DNA of 64,000 nucleotides from Antedon bifida (GCA_963402885.1 OY727098.1:13998717-14062716), one strand, 5' to 3'; positions 48,328-58,783 are shown, numbered from the stretch's first letter. Made by a program: numbers and translations. Notes: generated by a model from the letters alone, not told the origin.

Positions 48328-49840
48328 TTGTTATTATTGTTTCTGGGCACTATTTTGTGTAACAAATATCTAAAAAAGTTTAATGTCAATGATTACCAAA
48401 ATTTCACAATGTCTTTCAAATACTTTAACTTAGTCCTAATAAGCTTTTCAGCGTGATCACTCATCCGTGACGTCATTTATACGCCATTTTGTGAAATCAC
48501 ATTATCAATCATATCTCCATAATTCATTATCACATATTAATGAAATTTATTACACGTAAACTTCAGGTCAAGGGTAAAAATATTAGCAAGTAAAAACGCA
48601 CGCGCACGTAGGGTCATGCGCGTAAAATCGCGCGTTCAAAATTTAAAAAGCTCAAAATTAAGTTTTAATCAATTTAGAGCATGAATTAGGCCATTTGCGT
48701 GTTTCAAAAAATTACTGCGCAAAAATGCGTTTTTGAGCGCGCGATTCTTAAAAAGCGTAAAAATACGATTTTTTTGTAGAAATCGCATTCTACTCACCAT
48801 CCTTAGTACATTCACCGAATTTGAGTTCGTTCCGACTTAAAATAACGCTATACGAGCATGTTAAAAATGACAAAATGCGCACATTAATTTCACAAAAGTT
48901 CTGAAAATGGTGAAAAATATGTCTTTTTTTAAATGAAAATAACTCTTCAGAATGGACGATGACCCCTAAATTTTTTAACTTATTCGGGAAGCCATTGAGT
49001 TGTAGATATAAATGTATATACACATTAGACGTACAAAATGGTATTACGTCATCACATGGCCACTTGAATTAAAAAATTAGGTTTTTTTCTCTTTTGTCAT
49101 AGATTATCACATTCAACTGAGCGCATCTCGGTTATTTTGCGCCCGATTTTCGCTCAATTTTTTGTATATGATTGCTCATTTAATTATCTTTCTCATGAGT
49201 TGTCAACATTTTTATTTCGATGACGTCATCACGCGTAAAAATTTGAATAACCTAGGTCGTGTAATTTTAGCTACACCATACATTTGAATATCTAATAGCT
49301 CTTCAGAATTAAAGGTGACCTTGAAGATTATAACTTATTATGAAAGCTGTTGAACTGTAGATATGAATTCATATAAAAATTAAGCCTATCGGATGTTGTG
49401 ATGTTATCATATGGCCAGTTGAAGTTAAAACGTAGTTTTTATATTTCTTTAGTCGAAGTTATACAAATTTCAATGAGCGCGCATTGCGCTTCTACGTATC
49501 AAATTCTCTTCCAATCCTTATATTTATTTGCTCAATTGATTATCTTTCGAAATTGTCATCTTCGAGTTTATTTTGATAATTCCATCATACCAACAAATTT
49601 GAACATGATGTGGGTCCAGTCATTTCACCTATGCTACACTGTATATAGATATACAGTATATACTGTACATAATAGGTACAACTCAGCACTATAAGTGTAT
49701 ATGCATCATGTCATAGGATGGCGTACATCAGCTTTTTACGATCGTATGTTAACGTACGTGCATGTTTAAAAAATGTTAATTTCATTAAAATGATAAAAAT
49801 GATCACCTATAATTCGTCAAAGTGACGAATTAAATTCTAG

Positions 49841-51321
49841 TTTAATTAATTATAATTCTCGGCAAGTGAAGTATTGTGTTCGTTACAGTAACTAAATTAT
49901 CGCACATGGGACCCACTCTGACCAGGGAGGTAGCAATGTCGTATTCGGTTGGGACTTTTACCTATGGGTATAGATTTTCCGCTGATTTACCTTTCCGTTA
50001 TTATTTAACGGCCAGTATTTTGAGCGTTGAGATGGTTTTTAATGAAAAAGCTGGCTTTGTAATGTTTTCTATTCGAATGATTTTCTGTTGAGTACAATCC
50101 AGTTTCAATTAGAAATTGACAAACTGACTGTGCCTCCTGTGTAGAAGCAGTCGTCGTGGGTTTGATTGGTGTGCTTTTTTTTTTATTGGACACCAAACCA
50201 TTATTGTTCCTTTGCTGAAAACACTTGTAACATGCAATAAGGTAAATACACGGTTGCTTTTTTTTCTTTACTATTACTTGACTAGATTTAATGACTTTTC
50301 TAAATAAGGAAAACTTTAAAACATTAACCACCATATTAATACTTTCTTGCCTGTGCTAAAAATGATCAAGATAACAAATTGCTTTACAATAAAATTTAAA
50401 TAACGTTTAAGCCTACAGTACAGAGACATAATCTTGAAATAACTTATTATTCTCAACAGAATGGGCCGGAAAACTCAAACCCTATGCTCACATTTAAAAT
50501 GAGTATTGTTTTATCCACTTATATTATTTAAAATATGGCGGATAAGTATCATTTTATGAATCCATTAAAATAAAGAAAAAGTGGTTTTATAATAGAGGTC
50601 ATAGTGAAGAATATATTATTGAGACTGGACCGGTTCATCCGTTTTAAGAAAACAATCGGCTGTCAATATGTAATTTTTGTTGCATCCTAAGGAAACTTAT
50701 TTTTTTTAAGGTTCCGATCGACGACTGGCCATCTTTGTCGGAAGCGAGGTCTTCACCTAGTATGAAAAAAAACTAAATGCATGTTTTTTTTTTATAAAAG
50801 GGAAATCCCAGCAAAAACATGTAGCACAAAATCTACGAGAAATTCGACCCTATAGCCCTCATGCAGGCTTTTTTGCATAAAACAGGGAGTTCTTTAATTC
50901 AAACAATCTTACATACCAATAAAATGTACATATTAGGGTTTTTATTGAATCTAAATTGAAATAGGCCTAATATTTACTTGATCAATAATTATAATCGGGG
51001 AAGATGGTGATAAGGATAAGTATAAAAATGATACGTTGTTGGTTGATACTTTATCTGTGCTTAATTGAATTGTAATACTATACTATACTTAACAGTAGAA
51101 TGAATTTTTTTTTTAATTAAATGTTCTCTTACGTAAATAAAAGACACAAATGTACGTTTTCTCTATACATACATTTAAATGAATGTTAACAAATAAATAT
51201 GTCTAATTAAACGATGTTTACAATCAATGGTCATTTTTATTTGGACACATTTCTCAGAGACCTGTAAAATTTAAAAAAAAAACAATTTAAATATAAAAAT
51301 ATTCACACGGCAAAAACATAC
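49841..51321. other. Non-coding stretch, probable CYB5RL 5' intron
   Basis: No gene is supported; frames at 49876-50091 and 50005-50334 are unconvincing. A GC-rich island at 50707-50760 carries GCCATCTT (a YY1-type site) next to CGGAAG (an ETS-type site), a pairing typical of TATA-less housekeeping promoters. Confidence 0.4.
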
Positions 51322-51410
51322 CTTTGCGCCATCAAATCGGTAAGTATGTAAGCCAATGGGTACGAGTTGACCAGCACCCCTATAGGCTAGGCTCTAGTAG
51401 GCCTACCTAG
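51322..51410 (-). other. Possible first exon of the CYB5RL transcript
   Basis: On the minus strand an ATG at 51332 (ATGGCGCAAAG) is followed immediately by a strong donor, GTATGTTT, after 51322. The segment faces the plus-strand gene at 51839 and lies upstream of the 41508 acceptor. I infer a 5' exon joined across the Helitron nest. The ATG would then start a short upstream frame. The exon's own start was not fixed. Confidence 0.35.
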
Positions 51411-51659
51411 CTAACTTTCAAATAATGTAGGCCTAGGCCTAGGCTAGCCTAACCTAGTTTAGGCCTACTTGTAGGTCTCCAATTAGGCCAGATAAACGAT
51501 TACATTATTCTTATTGTATTACCTGTTCTAGTTGTATCCATTAGATTTACCACATCAGCAGAATAATTAAACAATCTTGGACATTTACTAGCTAGGCCTA
51601 GGCCTATATACTATCTAGGGCTAGGATAGGAAAAGAAACAACAAACCCCGCAACATTGA

Positions 51660-51838
51660 AAAGGAAGAGACCTAGCCTTAGTTTTAGGGAAATTTTAATC
51701 TCGCGCCCTCTCTATTTCCAATGTCTTACGTCATGGAGATGGTAAACAATACATTTATTTTGGATCTGACGGACAGATTTTAGGACGTAACATTTTTAAG
51801 ATGTTCCTTTTTTGTAATTTATAAATACGTTTAAAAAG
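51660..51838. promoter_or_regulatory. Probable divergent promoter
   Basis: The gap between the possible minus-strand first exon and the plus-strand start codon is short (about 430 bases) and includes a less AT-rich piece with CTCGCGCCCTCTC, TTTCCAATG (CCAAT) and TTACGTCATGG (a CRE-like half site) at about 51698-51740. No TATA box stands out. A shared promoter for the two divergent genes is inference. Confidence 0.4.
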
Positions 51839-54800
51839 ATGGGTTCAGCTGCAACTAAAGGACCAGTTATAGGAATGCCACTCAGTCCACGTGTGGATTT
51901 TGTTGAAAAACAAGCTAAAAAGGGAGAAACGGTTAGGCCCCTATTTTATTTTTACTACGTTATGCCTTTTACATTCTAAGTACGTACTTACGCCTATATA
52001 GTAAGCGTACTACCTTCGCCACTACAAGTCTAGGCCTTGCTTAATAAAAATTAATAAGGACTATTATTGTGATGTGAAGATTTATGTGCAAACATTCCGG
52101 ATTGATCCAACTTTCCGTTTTAGATATTAATATTGTATGAACCAGAATTAGAATAGTTTTTAGTACATGTTGTGACTTTTGTGTGCGAGTATTATTAAAT
52201 CATTTCATATTTTATTTTGTTTCAGCCAATGGTTATTGATGCTCCAGCATTGCTAGATTTGGGCCATGGTACCGTCCGATATCGACAAGGAGAAGAAAAT
52301 AACAGAAATAGAGTCATAATTAGTGATCCACAAAATAAGAAAGGTTACTTTTACCATGCCCGCCTTGATGATTACAGTGAAGGTGAATATAAATATCTAT
52401 TTTTACATATTTCATTCATTTCTCTTTATTTAGGACTTCATATCAATAGAATAAACAGTATGTAATAAATAAAAGTTACTCAGAAATCTGACAACAGTTT
52501 ACATTTAGGTTGACTTAAAATAATGTACGTCATGAAACAGTTTTAGATAATGGCTATAAAGCTCTGTGTACATTATCAAAGTTTATGTGACAAAAACATG
52601 TGTTTGATAGTGTAGACAGAGCTTTACATGCATTTTATTAAAAAATATATACAGGCATTAGAAGAAATTTTAAACATTGATATACTGAATATGAATTAAT
52701 TTATAAATATATATATGTATTAAATTATATATATATATAAATCAAAGAGCTGCATAGGCAGGATATAGAAAAAAATCAAGATCAAATAGGTTAAAACTGC
52801 CTCAATATAGATTTATTTTTACAACATGTTTCGGGCATAGCCCATCATCAGGTGAAGAGAATTGTAACAAAGGATAACATATATAAGTCACAAAATTACA
52901 TAATAAAACAAATCAGCCAATCAAAGATGTTAACAAACAAAAGGCATAGTTATAAAGGCACACCTCCAAAAGCTATGGGGTACAAAGCAGAAATGGTTGC
53001 TTATAAAGCAGGAAATTTAAAACAAAGAAAAAAGCTTCAAGAGTAAATAATTGTTAATATGTGAATGTCTCTGGCAAAATTAATGTTTGTTAAAATTTAA
53101 TATTATGTATTAAATTAATTCTCTCAATATCTATAAAACTGTGATAAGTATTAGTTGGATTTAACGTACAATCCTAAATGCTTGTTTTCATTATTTCAGC
53201 TGCAAGTGTAAAAAATGAAGACAAATTTAAGTTTAAATACATTAACAAAGCTCCACTTAAGGCAAAAGACAAAAAGCTATACTACTGTTATGGAATCGGC
53301 ATGAAATCAACTGATGGAAGATTGTTAGCCAAGGCCCAGTACAAACCAAAGGGAAAGGGCTACATTTGGCCTAGCTCATACAGGAAATCAAATCATATGT
53401 ATTACAATCTATCATTTGTACCACAAGGTAATCAATTGGCCAACACTTTACTGCCAGCCAAACACGGTAATAGGCATTGACAGGTTGTTTGAAACAACAA
53501 GGAACTTGGGAAGCTCCCAAGAATTTGAGAGTTGTTTGAATGTGGCGAATGATTCGGAAATATGCCCGTTTGAGTGGAGGAAGTTCCAAATTAGTTCCGA
53601 CCAGTTAATTTTTATTTATATACCCATATATATGTTTTGTTTTACTTTTATCTCTGTTTTCACAAATAATGTGTAATTTTTACTTTCATTGACTAGACAA
53701 TGAGCTCTCGGATTCAGATGATGAAACTGAAGACGTGATGGAGAGTAAAGTTGATGCAAACAAAATGAGGTGTGGTAACTCTTTATATTGATTTGTATTA
53801 CTTTTAAATTAATAATGTATGTGTTTATGTTATAAATAAATAAATAAATGCCTTCTTTTTTGTTGGAGCAATCATTAGAGTGCATTCAGTAGTTTAGTTA
53901 AAGATATATTGCCCCCTGAAAAAAAAATGTTTTTGTTGAATATGTAATTTTAATGTTGCAAAATAGTTATTCACTTTGCCCCAAAAAAAAAAAAAATTAT
54001 ATATTCGAATCTCGGAGACTTTTTCTCATTCTCAAAGATTTCCTCATCTTATCGTTTGAAATTAGTTAATTAAATTTCAGTATATCACCGGGCGGTATAG
54101 AATTAACGTTCTTTGCCTGTTGTGTTTATATATATATATATTGTATGGAAAAAACTGTAAATTAAAGCAAAAAAATAGTTAAATTGACTGGATGTCAATG
54201 GGATTTGGGTTTAATTTTATTTTGTCTTTTTACAAGTGAAAACATTATTTTTAAAGTGATTAACTATTAGTGGCACAATACATACAGGTTACTCACATTT
54301 TTTTTCTTAGCTTCAAGTTAAAAAGTGCAGATAATGTGGAAACCTTAAAGAAGAGAGTTGCTGTTAGACTTATTATGCCTGTCTCCAACATACATGTCAG
54401 CTTTGGAGATAGTGAACTTGTGTAAGTTATGCAATTTATGTTATAAAGATAATAAAGGATGTACTATCTGAAATTCGGTCAAATGGCCGAGCGGTAAGGC
54501 AGGTGTGCCGGTTACCATACCTAAAGAGCCAACAATATCGGTATGGGTTCGAGGCCGGCTGTGTCCTAGTTCTGGTGGTGGATAAGGACTATAAATTGTA
54601 GGTCCAGTGTACAGTTTGTCCATGTGCACTTTAAAGAACCCAGTTCATTATTCGAGACAAGTAGGGGGTGAACTGAACAAAATAGCACTTGTTCAGGGGG
54701 GATTACTGATAGGACAGTGATTGATTTACTATTGGTAATCCTTGGCCACATGTACTTAAATACATAAATAAGAAATGAATGAATGAGGCTAACCTTAACA

Positions 54801-55463
54801 CTTGATTTTCTCTACATAAAACAAATTACTTGCAAGTAACAACAAGCAAGTACTTGCCGTGCATGTTATATCTCTCTGGTATGGTAAGATGGGATCATTT
54901 TGAATATGTTGTTATTTTTTGGCTATCTTTATTCAACAAGAATCTTCATCGACAGTAAACCATGCCATAGTTTCTGGCCAGTTTACATTTCACAACCCAG
55001 TCTGGACACACACATGGTCTATGTCTGGCCAGTCCACACCCAACTTTGAGACAATGCTATTGTTTTTAGCTTGTCTCACCTTGCTTTTCACACCTATCAG
55101 AAACAATGCTCTTCTATAGCAAGTTTCCATCCCTCCCACTGTGTGAACTTGCCATTGTTTTTGGCTTTCACACCAGTCCCACGATTTCCACTTATATTCC
55201 AAGTTTCCTGGACTTTCTGCATTCTCACTCCTGAGGACGATCAAAGCATATTGATCGAAACGTCAAGAAACTCAACAGTTCTTTTCAGAACTAATACATG
55301 TGGTGTACCGCAAACTTTATATCAACATTTGATTTCACCATGCAAACCTTCAAACAATATGTTGTTATTTTGTTATAGAAATGAAGATGTGATTGGAGAT
55401 CTGAGAACGCCAACAGAAGATGCTGAATATCAGAGGTTTACAGTAGAATTGACTGCTGTTTAA
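51839..55463 (+). CDS. Unrecognised 248-residue protein, complete, six exons
   Basis: Exons are 51839-51931, 52226-52382, 53200-53427, 53697-53769, 54311-54421 and 55379-55463. All have AG acceptors and GT donors (the first donor, GTTAGG, is unusual), and phases agree throughout, ending at TAA. The N-terminus (MGSAATKGPVIGMPLSPRVD) has no signal peptide. Residues 32-159 form a compact, basic, aromatic-rich region (GHGTVRYRQGEENN, GYFYHARLDDY, KKLYYCYGIGMKSTDG, GYIWPSSYRKSNHMYYNLSF) that looks like a single folded domain, probably beta-rich. An acidic stretch, NELSDSDDETEDVME, follows, then a C-terminal part (KKRVAVRLIMPVSNIHVSFG and VIGDLRTPTEDAEY). I cannot assign a family. It has no membrane segment and no catalytic motif I recognise; a cytoplasmic or nuclear location is likely. 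Confidence 0.85.
52558..52626. mobile_element. MITE family 1, short deletion copy
   Basis: AAAGCTCTGTGTACATTATC and, reversed from the right, AAAGCTCTGTCTACACTATC are near-identical inverted ends around a tiny loop. It lies in intron 2 of the plus-strand gene and lacks the middle of the family. Confidence 0.8.
52790..52870 (-). mobile_element. Hammerhead-like motif of a Penelope-like element remnant
   Basis: On the minus strand the sequence CTGATGA-T-GGGC-TAT-GCCC-GAAA (52852-52829) has the two conserved hammerhead core strands around a stem II, followed by ACA-TGT-TGT-A, which can form a short stem III ending in a GTA cleavage triplet. Penelope-like elements are known to carry such motifs. 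An extra U before stem II and no clear stem I suggest a decayed copy. It lies in intron 2 of the plus-strand gene. Confidence 0.45.
54476..54785 (+). mobile_element. tRNA-derived SINE in intron 5
   Basis: It has a Leu/Ser-tRNA-like A box (TGGCCGAGCGGTAAGG, about 54484) and an exact B box (GGTTCGAGGCC, about 54546). A conserved-looking body (GTGCACTTTAAAGAACCCAG then TTCATTATTCGAGAC) follows and the tail is (AATG)n-like near 54770-54785. The acceptor stem does not pair, so it is not a functional tRNA gene. Confidence 0.8.
55215..55275 (+). mobile_element. Second hammerhead-like Penelope-type remnant
   Basis: The plus strand reads CTGAGGA-CGATCAA-loop-TTGATCG-AAACGTC (about 55232-55264). This is a long perfect stem between a near-core CTGAGGA and GAAAC-like strands, the layout seen in tails of Penelope-like elements. 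The core has G for T at one invariant position, so cleavage is unlikely. Confidence 0.4.
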
Positions 55464-55467
55464 TAAA
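55462..55467 (+). promoter_or_regulatory. Polyadenylation signal overlapping a stop codon
   Basis: AATAAA begins on the second base of the TAA stop of the plus-strand unknown gene. If it is used, the 3' untranslated region would be only tens of bases long. Confidence 0.45.
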
Positions 55468-55947
55468 CACATACATGTTGATTTCGTAAATACTGTAGAG
55501 GAATTTCCATAACATTATTTTTATTTTATTAAATTAGGCACAAGTACAAACAAACAAAGAGCTTAATAATTAAAGATGCATTTTTAATAAAATTACTCAC
55601 TTCTGAGTGTTAACAAAAACCAAAAAACTAGATTTGAACTTGTCACGGTGATGCTCAACGCATCGTAACATGCACATGCTATTTATTAGGCTTAGTCTAC
55701 AGTAGGCTGCACCACAGCGATTGTACAAACAGCATAGCATCGGTCAAAACCGCTAAACAAGCGTCAACAGTTGACAGTATTGGCATTGTAAACGGTTTAG
55801 TTGACGGTTAGTTTTTATTTTACACCACTCACGTTTATTTAATTGTTTGAATATGATGACCTTGATGACCAACAAAAAATGATCACAAAAAAAATATTTG
55901 TTGAGAGCGATAGCCTAAAAATAATTATTTAAGAAACAGTTAATTAA

Positions 55948-56101
55948 TTAGATGTTTTGCCCTACTCTGACACCAGGTTAGTGATCTGGAGGTCGTGGGT
56001 TCGAGTCCCACCCGAGAACTACTTGCAAATTTTTTCGCAAGTATTCTCAATTGTACTTAGTATAAAGTAGAAATTACGTCAGAGTAGGGCAAAACATCTA
56101 A
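55948..56101. mobile_element. MITE with perfect 21-bp inverted ends and an internal Pol III B box
   Basis: GATGTTTTGCCCTACTCTGA then C on the left is matched exactly, inverted, on the right, with TA on both outer sides, as for Tc1/mariner-like insertion. Inside lies GGTTCGAGTCC (about 56000-56010), a perfect tRNA B box, with a short stem TTGCAAATTTTTTCGCAA after it. It has no open frame. It may be a SINE piece captured by a MITE, or a MITE with Pol III promoter potential. Confidence 0.8.
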
Positions 56102-56717
56102 TCACTCAACTCCATGACGCAAAACTACAATTACAAACAGTTAATTCTAACCAAAAGCCATTGTCTGACAGACATGTAAATAATTTTTTTTTCAATCCAG
56201 TTTTTGGTCAAAGTGAATAACTATTATGTGACATTAAAATGGCATATTCAACAACAAATTTGAAAAAAAATGTTTAGGGTGACAATATATCTTTATTAGT
56301 TGATACACTGTGGCTAGCTATAAACGGGGTTAGATGTTTCTTGTTTTTGCTAATCTGTACAAAAGTCCAACCTAATTATTATAGGTATTAGCAGATCCAG
56401 GATTTTGAAAGATTGGGGCCATCTATGGTACGAATCAAAAATTGAAATATATTTTATGAATATTTTCAATGTAGGTTTTTAAACTGTAAATAATATTATT
56501 GATTTGAATAAATTATGTGAACAAAATTACTGTTGTATTGTTGATTTTCTGTTAATTTCTTTCTTCTTTCCATATATAATATACAAAGTATAAATATATT
56601 TTGTTTTTTTTGCTTTATGTAACTGGCAGCTAGCCAGACACATCTGAAGTCAAAATATACTATGCCTTCTTAAAGATGGTTATGGCATTGTTGATACTAA
56701 ATCGAAAGTACACTCTA

Positions 56718-56902
56718 CTAAAGGCCAATTTACAGAGACGAGCAGTAACGGAAAGCAAAAAATCACGTATCAACCCATGTAGAATCTGTATCTATCCTGA
56801 GCAGAAACCGCCCGTCCACTCCGCATTGTGTGTAAATGTGTGAAGGAATATAGATTCTATATTTTGATTACCGTTACTGCTCGTCTGTGTAAATTGGTTA
56901 AA
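56718..56902. mobile_element. MITE family 2, copy 2
   Basis: The ends AAAGGCCAATTTACAGAGAC then GAGCAGTAACGG, and reversed from the right TTAACCAATTTACACAGACG then AGCAGTAACGG, match the copy at 6395-6560, as does the interior GTAGAATCTGTATCT. Confidence 0.8.
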
Positions 56903-57661
56903 GTCAATTCATACAAAACTAAGAACGAACAATTAACTGTTTGATTTAGGTAACCACTAGACTTTTATTGAATACTTCTAACTGTAAACACAGTCATTTA
57001 ACTTTTTTTTACATTTTCAAATGATGATAAATATTGCATTATATTTCTATTAGATTATTTAAATAACTACATGGAAGAAATAATAATATAAGCAAACACT
57101 TTATACATATTTTTGACCTTTTGGTTGGTTCTTTGTTTTAAACATTAAAACAGAATAAAATATAAATAGATAATTTATAAAACTGAAAAAATGATTTCTC
57201 TGAAAATATCAATGTGGAATCAACAGAAAATCACAACATAGATTAAAAATACTGTACAATAGCTAGGCCATAGAAACATTTGCTTACACTTAATTCCGGT
57301 CATTGCAATAAAATGTTCATTATGGGGTGTATGTAAATGTTGTAACGTTCAGTGGAGGAGGATCCAGGATTTTGAAATAGTGGAGGAATGGATTTTTTTT
57401 TTGGATGCCTTGAATCAGTACAATGAAATGACAGATTTGCATGCATTTATATGTTCATGTTTTTAACAAACTAGTAAAGTAACTAAATAAATCAGCTGCT
57501 TTATAAAATGAAATAATTCGGTATATTCTTATGATTTGATTTTACTATATTATAAAAATTATCCTAATTTTTCCTCAATTTTTGTGCATGCACAAAATTA
57601 ATGTTGATTTTGTTTATCAACAAACAAGTATTTTCCATACATTTTTAGAACTTTATATTAG

Positions 57662-57813
57662 GCTTGGTTACCACCAAGACGTAACACAATGACGTAAGTG
57701 ACACCGAAAGTAATTTGACCAATACGACGCGATCTGTCATCCAAAATATTGCTTGTGATTGGTCAACTAACTTGTGCTGTGCCTACGTTGTTACGTCAAA
57801 GTGGGAACCAAGC
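57662..57813. mobile_element. MITE family 3 (GCTTGGTT ends)
   Basis: Inverted ends are GCTTGGTTACCACCAAGACG then TAAC on the left and, reversed, GCTTGGTTCCCACTTTGACG then TAAC on the right. The interior includes TGATTGGTCAACTAAC. It is 152 bp with no coding frame of its own. Confidence 0.75.
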
Positions 57814-58168
57814 ATTATAAAAATGTTCAAATCCTCTTCCAAGGCCATGATAATCATCTTGTACAGGAATACAAAACACCTTGTACCTAAAGATCCTCAG
57901 AGATATACAGGTAAATAACTACAAGTACCTATCTTGAACAAACAAAGCCAACAGGTAATAATTAGTTTGACTAAGCAACAGCAACAAGTTTTTCATAAGC
58001 TTTAACTGGAAAATAGTCTATATACAGTGGGCATGTAATGATTAAATACAGAATTATGAAGAAGTATGGGCTTTGCTTTACAGAAACTATGCCGTATTAT
58101 ATAACACCTAAATAAATTTCTGTCATTTGATTGGACGAATGTAGGTCACATGGCATGCAATAGTACGC

Positions 58169-58192
58169 ACTATTAAACGATCGTTTAATAGT
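58169..58192. repeat. Perfect 24-bp palindrome
   Basis: ACTATTAAACGA is followed directly by its exact inverse TCGTTTAATAGT. It could be a tiny transposon relic or a dimeric protein site; neither is shown. Confidence 0.8.
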
Positions 58193-58723
58193 ACTTTTTT
58201 TCATGTACGAAAAAAAAAATCTGTTCGCCTTTGGAAAATATTTGTTTTATACTACTTTTGAAATACAACAGCACCACCTATTTTGTACTTTCACCGCGAT
58301 TTGAATGTTATGACTGTTTTTTTTGCGATGGAAGTACATTTCTGGAGAGATATATGTACTAATTTAGATCAAAAAGGCATTTAAATTAGTTTTAGATCAT
58401 TTTTAGGATTTTGATTAATTAATGGGAACACCTCTACAAGACGTGGAATCGTTGGAAAAAACATAATTAGCCTAGATGAGTGTCCAAGTTTTGCCTTTCA
58501 GCCAAGCTAGTACTAGGCCTAGCCTAGGCCTGTTAGTATTAGGCTAAGCCTATAGTCTAGGCGTTTTAGCCTTGCTAGGCATACGATTGTTTGGTCGTTT
58601 GTTGACATAATTAACACTAAACTAGGTGTGTTTATAAAATCCATATAAATATAACATTTAATATAATTTTATAGGAATCTATTTAGATGTTATATAAAAC
58701 AAATAATGAATGTTTTATATTCG

Positions 58724-58783
58724 TGTAATGGTACAAATAATGGCATTTGGCACCTCATGCTATTATTTGTACCATACATTATT
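58724..58783. repeat. Hairpin of about 60 bp
   Basis: AATGGTACAAATAATGGCAT and ATGCTATTATTTGTACCAT are near-perfect inverted arms around a 10-base loop, probably a minimal MITE. Confidence 0.65.

Larger units (their letters stand above)
41910..49840 (+). mobile_element. Outer Helitron E, split by an inner Helitron array
   Basis: The 5' end is a hairpin, AGGTGATCAT-loop-ATGATCACCT (about 41914-41943). The 3' end carries ATGATCACCT again (49796-49809), then the hairpin AATTCGTCA-AAG-TGACGAATT, AAATT, and CTAG (49837-49840) followed by T. The matching end motifs show that the two pieces, 41910-41960 and 48328-49840, are one element interrupted by 6.4 kb of other Helitrons. The body (48328-49840) is a diverged relative of the inner elements and has no coding frame. 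The exact 5' TC was not fixed. Confidence 0.7.

Noticed and set aside
44023..49023. Minus-strand frames of 77-93 codons at 44023, 47156 and 48790
   Set aside because: They fall at the same place in different Helitron copies but are shifted and broken between copies, as expected for non-coding DNA.
41910..49840. Ordinary tandem satellite
   Set aside because: Units have canonical Helitron termini, and related copies occur dispersed at 3.4, 37.9 and 61.7 kb.
50005..50334. 109-codon minus frame
   Set aside because: Lys/Gln-rich low-complexity translation in the inferred CYB5RL 5' intron, with no recognisable motif.
54479..54560. tRNA-Leu/Ser-like sequence
   Set aside because: A and B boxes are good, but the acceptor and anticodon arms do not pair and a SINE body and tail follow. 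It is annotated as a SINE.
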